Of a stretch of 8,859 bases of DNA, positions 5,360-8,859 are shown piece by piece (the stretch's first letter is position 1; the number at the start of each line of letters is the position of its first letter). The notes beneath the pieces were generated by a model, which did not search any database, was not told the origin of the DNA, and saw only the letters and a list, made by a program, of their open reading frames with translations. The translations under genes were made by a program, and so were the position numbers. This stretch comes from Bacteroidaceae bacterium. GTDB lineage: Bacteria > Bacteroidota > Bacteroidia > Bacteroidales > Bacteroidaceae. The stretch is from positions 1 through 8,859 of the forward strand of contig JAFYYO010000138.1 of the NCBI GenBank assembly GCA_017557475.1. The letters are read 5' to 3'.

Positions 5360-7453
5360 TCACTTGAGAAGTTTCCTGTTGTTGCAGATATAGATGCCCT
5401 TCGAAAGCTGCTGACCCAGCATCCGACGGCCGGAAAGATCATAAATCAAACTGCCTGTCTGGCTGCACGTCTCCTTGGGAGATGTGACGGGAGTCGCCTC
5501 TTCTTCCAGCATCCCTAGTGCCACAAGCTTGTCAAACATCCTTTGTGCAGCATCGAGACAGCCTGTTGCATCGAAGTGCAGATTGTCCGAGCCGAGCTTA
5601 CAATTGCTCATATCCACCACGTAGAAGTTCGGGTCTTCCTCTGCCAATTGCAGAGTTGCCTGCTCCACAACGGCGTTGTACTGCGTACTGCTGCGATTCA
5701 CAGTCCCTGCGATGAAGGGCAGTGTGGCATACTGCTCGTCTCCTGTCTTGCTGACGAGGAAGGAACGAAGGTAGGCGACAAGCTGCTGCAGGTTGTCATG
5801 ATACGAGGCTGCTTGCGAGCGATCCGACTCTCCCTGATGCCACATGATGCATTGTATGCGATACCCCTCCTGCAGTTGCGACAGCACATTGTCAATGCAA
5901 AGCCCGATGTTTTCTGTAAATTCCAAGGCCAACGAGTGCCCGCTTCGGGGAGAGGCGCTGGCGAGCCAACTCGGAGCAGCGTTCCACCAAAGGTCGCCAG
6001 TGCTGGAACAGTGTGTGTCGATGGCTGTTCCGCCGCGACTTTCCTTGATGACATAAAAGCGCTCTTGCAGGGCTTCCTCGATGAGATGATAGACGATGCC
6101 GTCGAAGCCGCAACGCGAAGTGGTGTTATTATCCGTGTAGGGCATGTAGCGAAGCAACTTCCCGCCGAACATCTGCCAAGCAGCCTCGGTGCCATTCGCG
6201 TAGCTCCAGTAGCAGAATTTGCTGCCTCCGCCACTGGCATAATCCTGGATATATTGCGGCATCGTGCTGATTGCAGGACGGCCGTCGGCATTGCTCTGGC
6301 CTGCCATAAGGAAGACTTTTCGAGGCGGGAACGGGTAGTCGGGCTGCAAGGCGCCGCAGACGACGCAGTGTCCTTTCTCGTATTGATGCCCTGAAACCGC
6401 GAGTCCTTCCTCGTCGTTGGAGAAGTAGGATGAGCCCGCAATCAGTGTGCCGTCGCAATTCGCGTTGCCACAAAGGAAAACTTTCAATCCCTCTCCAAAT
6501 GGCAGGGGAGCCTCGTCCTCGCCAATCGTCTGTTTCCAGACGTCGGCATTCTGTCCTTGGGAAAGGAAGTAACAAAGCTCGCCGCTTGAAATAGGCGAGT
6601 CTGTCACCCAGTCCTTCTTGATGCCCTGAGTGTAGGTGGTGTTGTTGTAAAACTCATAAAGGTTGCGTATGACGGAAGAGCCGCCGTGGCGAACCATATT
6701 GCGTTTGCTGCCGTCGAGTCCCATGAGGCGTCCCGTGTTGTAGCAGTTCTCTGCCAGTGAGCCTGCATTGTCGCCAAGCCAACCTGCGATGGTTGCTGAT
6801 TCGCCTGAACCTCTGACCACGCCTGTGTTGACGCAATTGCGGATGTGGATGGCGGGATGAGGGCTCAAACTGGCCCCCAGAATGCCGCCAATGCCGGTGC
6901 TCGTGCCTGTGACAGCGGCCTCGTTGATGCAGTTCTCGATGACGATGGGGCTGCTACCTGTCGTCTGAGCAAACGCTGCAATGCCGCCTACACGCTGCTT
7001 GCCTGTGATGGAGCACGACTTGTCCATGATGAGATTGCGAACAACGGTGCCTCCGCCTCGCAATCCGCCGAAGAAGCCTTGCAGGTTGTTCGTGGACTTC
7101 ATCTTGAGGTTCAGTATGCGATGACCCTGCCCGTCGAACTTCCCATTGAACTTTGTGCCTTCTCCCACACCAATCGGAGTGTGCGTAACGTCATTGAAGT
7201 CGATGTCGCAAATCATTTTTCCCCACAGGCTCACATCATTCCCGCCTTGGTTGACGAGTGCCGAAAACCACTCCACATTGCCGGCGTTGGCAAGCAGGTA
7301 CCAGCCGTCCTCGAGCGTCGGAGGCTGGAAAGGGTCGGTACAATCCGTATCGGTGCAGATGCCTTGTTCGTTGTAATTGTGCGCCTCGGCAGGCATAAGA
7401 AGTGCAAAAATGCCGATGAAAACGGGCAAAAGTGTCTTGATGTAGTGCGTCAT
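5360..7453 (-). CDS. Secreted SASA/SGNH-type carbohydrate esterase with GLUG-like repeats
   Basis: The protein (697 residues) has a Sec signal peptide (1-24, ending PAEA). Residues 25-45 form a short cysteine module (HNYNEQGICTDTDC). About 50-300 hold GLUG-like repeats such as FNGKFDGQGHRI (102-113), RVGGIAAFA (154-162) and ENCYNTGRL (235-243), probably a beta-helix. A second cysteine region follows (Cys328, 333, 363, 366). The catalytic domain spans about 378-645: Ser387 in MAGQSNADGRP, the WHQGESD block (538-544), and Asp623/His626 in DNLHFD. These are the blocks of the SASA family (sialate 9-O-acetylesterase and CE6-type acetylxylan esterases), so removal of acetyl groups from a glycan is likely, but the substrate is not determinable. 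The last 30 residues (YDLSGRRMLGQQLSKGIYIC...) resemble a C-terminal sorting or anchoring domain of Bacteroidales secreted proteins. The gene appears monocistronic, with its own promoter and no neighbouring polysaccharide-utilisation genes in view. Confidence 0.85.
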   Translation of the reverse strand: MTHYIKTLLPVFIGIFALLMPAEAHNYNEQGICTDTDCTDPFQPPTLEDGWYLLANAGNVEWFSALVNQGGNDVSLWGKMICDIDFNDVTHTPIGVGEGTKFNGKFDGQGHRILNLKMKSTNNLQGFFGGLRGGGTVVRNLIMDKSCSITGKQRVGGIAAFAQTTGSSPIVIENCINEAAVTGTSTGIGGILGASLSPHPAIHIRNCVNTGVVRGSGESATIAGWLGDNAGSLAENCYNTGRLMGLDGSKRNMVRHGGSSVIRNLYEFYNNTTYTQGIKKDWVTDSPISSGELCYFLSQGQNADVWKQTIGEDEAPLPFGEGLKVFLCGNANCDGTLIAGSSYFSNDEEGLAVSGHQYEKGHCVVCGALQPDYPFPPRKVFLMAGQSNADGRPAISTMPQYIQDYASGGGSKFCYWSYANGTEAAWQMFGGKLLRYMPYTDNNTTSRCGFDGIVYHLIEEALQERFYVIKESRGGTAIDTHCSSTGDLWWNAAPSWLASASPRSGHSLALEFTENIGLCIDNVLSQLQEGYRIQCIMWHQGESDRSQAASYHDNLQQLVAYLRSFLVSKTGDEQYATLPFIAGTVNRSSTQYNAVVEQATLQLAEEDPNFYVVDMSNCKLGSDNLHFDATGCLDAAQRMFDKLVALGMLEEEATPVTSPKETCSQTGSLIYDLSGRRMLGQQLSKGIYICNNRKLLK

Positions 7454-7481
7454 AACAAAGAGAGTTTACTTATTTCAGTTG

Positions 7482-7517
7482 CAAAAATACGAAAAAGAAT
7501 TGATATAATCTTGCAAA
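7482..7517 (-). promoter_or_regulatory. Candidate promoter of the esterase gene
   Basis: On the minus strand TATTTTTG (7489-7482) fits the TAnnTTTG -7 motif and would start a transcript about 20 nt before the ATG. The nearest TTTG upstream (7517-7514) is 24 bp away rather than the usual 19-21, so the -33 box is uncertain. Confidence 0.5.
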
Positions 7518-7557
7518 GAAACGAAAAATAATATCTGTTTCGCTCAGGTTAATTCTT

Positions 7558-7638
7558 GAAACGCAAGTTGCGTTTCTACATATGCAACTTGCGTTTGTAG
7601 GATTGCAGGTTGCGTTTCTTCAATCGCAACTTGCGTTT
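7558..7638. repeat. Array 3: four 21-bp units with GCAA-TTGC cores
   Basis: Cores begin at 7563, 7584, 7605 and 7626, a strict 21-bp period: GCAAGTTGC, GCAACTTGC, GCAGGTTGC and GCAACTTGC, each followed by GTTT. The first unit lies in a 19-bp palindrome (7558-7576) with 9-bp perfect arms. The central base alternates G, C, G, C, so unit 1 pairs with unit 2 (13 bp, 7559-7571 with 7584-7596) and unit 3 with unit 4 (10 bp with one wobble, 7605-7614 with 7625-7634). No T-run follows on either strand, so a terminator role is not evident. The array lies about 45 bp upstream of the esterase promoter, in a 326-bp gap with no gene. Confidence 0.88.
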
Positions 7639-7664
7639 ATAGAACTGGACGAGGTGCCGAAAAG

Positions 7665-7706
7665 ATGCCGTCAGGCTGGAGATGCTTATCTTTTCAGCCT
7701 CGGCAT
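7665..7706. other. Long imperfect hairpin beyond the secDF terminator
   Basis: ATGCCG (7665-7670) pairs with CGGCAT (7701-7706), AGGCTG (7673-7678) with CAGCCT (7695-7700), and AGAT (7680-7683) with ATCT (7688-7691) around a GCTT loop, interrupted by small bulges. A competing 8-bp stem joins GAAAAGAT (7659-7666) to ATCTTTTC (7688-7695). On the minus strand it lies just past the secDF terminator and is followed by CTTTTC, so it may be a backup terminator or 3' structure. Confidence 0.5.
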
Positions 7707-7712
7707 AAAACC

Positions 7713-7748
7713 AAAAAAGCCCGGGCGCTGACTTTGCAGTGCCCAGGC
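7713..7748 (-). terminator. Intrinsic terminator of secDF
   Basis: On the minus strand GCCTGGGCACTG (7748-7737) pairs with CAGCGCCCGGGC (7730-7719), with one wobble and one mismatch around a 6-nt loop. It is followed by TTTTTT (7718-7713). This is a strong GC-rich stem with a T-run, 32 nt past the secDF stop codon. Confidence 0.88.
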
Positions 7749-7779
7749 TCTTACTATATCAAAGAGTAAAGTCGGATGA

Positions 7780-8859
7780 CTACTTCTTCTCGGGTTCTTC
7801 AACGATGCTCTTGCCTCTGGTGAGGTAAGCTGTGGGAGCAGCGATGAAGATTGAAGACAGCGTACCGAATACGACACCCAGAATCATTGCGAAAGCGAAG
7901 CTGCGGATGCTGGCACCGCCAAGGCAGAAGATAACTGCAAGTACGATGAACGTAGATACAGAGGTGTTGATGGTACGGTTCAAGGTGCTGTTCAGAGAAT
8001 CATTGAAGAGTTCCTGCTTGTCACGTTTCGGGTGCAGGTGGAGGAACTCGCGGATGCGGTCGAAGACCACAACCTTGTCGTTGATTGAATAACCGATAGC
8101 GGTCAGCACAGCGCCGATGAACGTCTGGTCTATCTCAAGTGAGAATGGCATCCAGCCCCAGCAGATACTGTACATACCTAGGATGAGGATGATGTCCACA
8201 ATCAGTGCGGTGATGGCACCGATAGAGAAGGACAGGTTGCGGAAGCGGATGAAGATGTAGATGAAGATGGCGATGAAGGCGAGGATGACGCTCCAGATGG
8301 CACCCTTAGTAATGTCGGATGCTACGGAAGGACCTACCTTCTGGCTGCTGATGATAGAACCACCGGCACGCTCATCGCGGTTGATGAAGTTCTCCAGAGT
8401 GAGGTCGTCTGCCAACAGATTGCCGCCCTTCAATGTCTCGAAGAGCTTGCTTTCTATCTCGCTATCAACCTCGATGTCGTCCTCTTCAATGCGATAGTTC
8501 GTAGAGATACGGATGGTCTTGCCCTCTGTGCCCAGTGCGATGGCGCTGGTGTTGCTCTCGGGGAAGGCCTCAGCCAGCAGACCGCGAACGGTCTCGGGCT
8601 GTACTTCGTTCTCGAACATTACCACGAAGTTGCGACCACCTGTGAAGTCAATACTCTTGCTAAAGCCACGAGTCAACATGAAGGCAATGCTGATGACTGC
8701 CAGCGTGCCGAAGATGGCGAAGCTCTTCTTGTATTGGCTCATGAACTTGAAGTGTGGGTTCTGGAAGGAAATCTTGTCGCCAATAGCTGTGCGGAATGTC
8801 AAGCCGAGCCACTTGTCCTTGTCCATTACCTGAGTGTAAACGACGCGTGTCAGGAACAC
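7780..8859 (-). CDS. secDF: Protein translocase subunit SecDF, C-terminal (SecF) part, partial
   Basis: The frame is open to the window edge, so the N-terminal SecD part is missing and the GTG at 8859 is not a real start. The visible 360 codons begin at the end of the SecD region and a linker, then enter the SecF half: a membrane segment at about 47-63, the conserved SIDFTGG motif (69-75) opening the periplasmic domain, and further membrane segments at about 187-206, 211-232, 245-265, 299-317 and 318-343. The signature IGYSINDKVVVFDRIRE (255-271) carries the conserved Asp that is linked to proton-driven function. SecDF uses the proton-motive force to help SecYEG finish exporting proteins across the inner membrane. 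Fused SecDF is usual in Bacteroidota. The charged end (EEPEKK) is cytoplasmic. A strong terminator follows. Confidence 0.95.
   Translation of the reverse strand: MFLTRVVYTQVMDKDKWLGLTFRTAIGDKISFQNPHFKFMSQYKKSFAIFGTLAVISIAFMLTRGFSKSIDFTGGRNFVVMFENEVQPETVRGLLAEAFPESNTSAIALGTEGKTIRISTNYRIEEDDIEVDSEIESKLFETLKGGNLLADDLTLENFINRDERAGGSIISSQKVGPSVASDITKGAIWSVILAFIAIFIYIFIRFRNLSFSIGAITALIVDIILILGMYSICWGWMPFSLEIDQTFIGAVLTAIGYSINDKVVVFDRIREFLHLHPKRDKQELFNDSLNSTLNRTINTSVSTFIVLAVIFCLGGASIRSFAFAMILGVVFGTLSSIFIAAPTAYLTRGKSIVEEPEKK

Noticed and set aside
5543..6394. 283-codon open frame on the + strand
   Set aside because: It is antisense to the catalytic domain of the esterase and shows no signal peptide or motif.
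6845..7531. 228-codon open frame on the + strand
   Set aside because: It is antisense to the 5' part of the esterase gene and runs through its promoter region; no domain is visible.

Overview
The window looks like a chromosomal segment of a Bacteroidales bacterium, most likely Prevotellaceae. The signs are a fused SecDF, a Porphyromonas/Prevotella-type dipeptidyl peptidase IV, candidate promoters with the Bacteroidota -7 motif TAnnTTTG, no clear Shine-Dalgarno sequences, and a secreted esterase with GLUG-like repeats and a tail ending in YDLSGRR...KGIYI. Taxonomy is inferred from these features only.

Layout. Positions 1-509 (+ strand) hold the 3' end of an ECF-type sigma factor gene overlapping by 14 nt a small single-pass membrane protein gene, a probable sigma/anti-sigma pair. 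Positions 511-598 hold four tandem 22-bp near-palindromic units between convergent genes; their folding gives one terminator in each direction. Positions 5081 down to 615 (- strand) form a probable operon: cysE (serine acetyltransferase), an RlmL-like 23S rRNA guanine methyltransferase with a long charged tail, and dipeptidyl peptidase IV. The methyltransferase and peptidase genes overlap. The 278-bp gap 5082-5359 carries candidate cysE promoters, a perfect 9-bp inverted repeat, AT-rich short repeats and a second 22-bp four-unit array related to the first. Positions 7453 down to 5360 (- strand) encode a secreted SASA/SGNH-type carbohydrate esterase fused to a GLUG-like repeat region. The 326-bp gap 7454-7779 has no gene; it holds the esterase promoter, a third four-unit array (21-bp period, different core sequence), a 42-nt hairpin and the secDF intrinsic terminator. 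Positions 8859 down to 7780 (- strand) are the SecF-like end of secDF, which continues past the window edge.

The genes do not form one pathway. SecDF assists export, and the peptidase and esterase are exported hydrolases, but cysE and the rRNA methyltransferase are housekeeping enzymes. The most unusual signal is non-coding: three intergenic regions each carry exactly four near-palindromic units of 21-22 bp. In arrays 1 and 3 adjacent units pair into two consecutive hairpins, and array 1 shows covariation-like changes. Arrays 1 and 2 share a 20-mer at 19/20 identity, whereas array 3 has the same plan with a different core.
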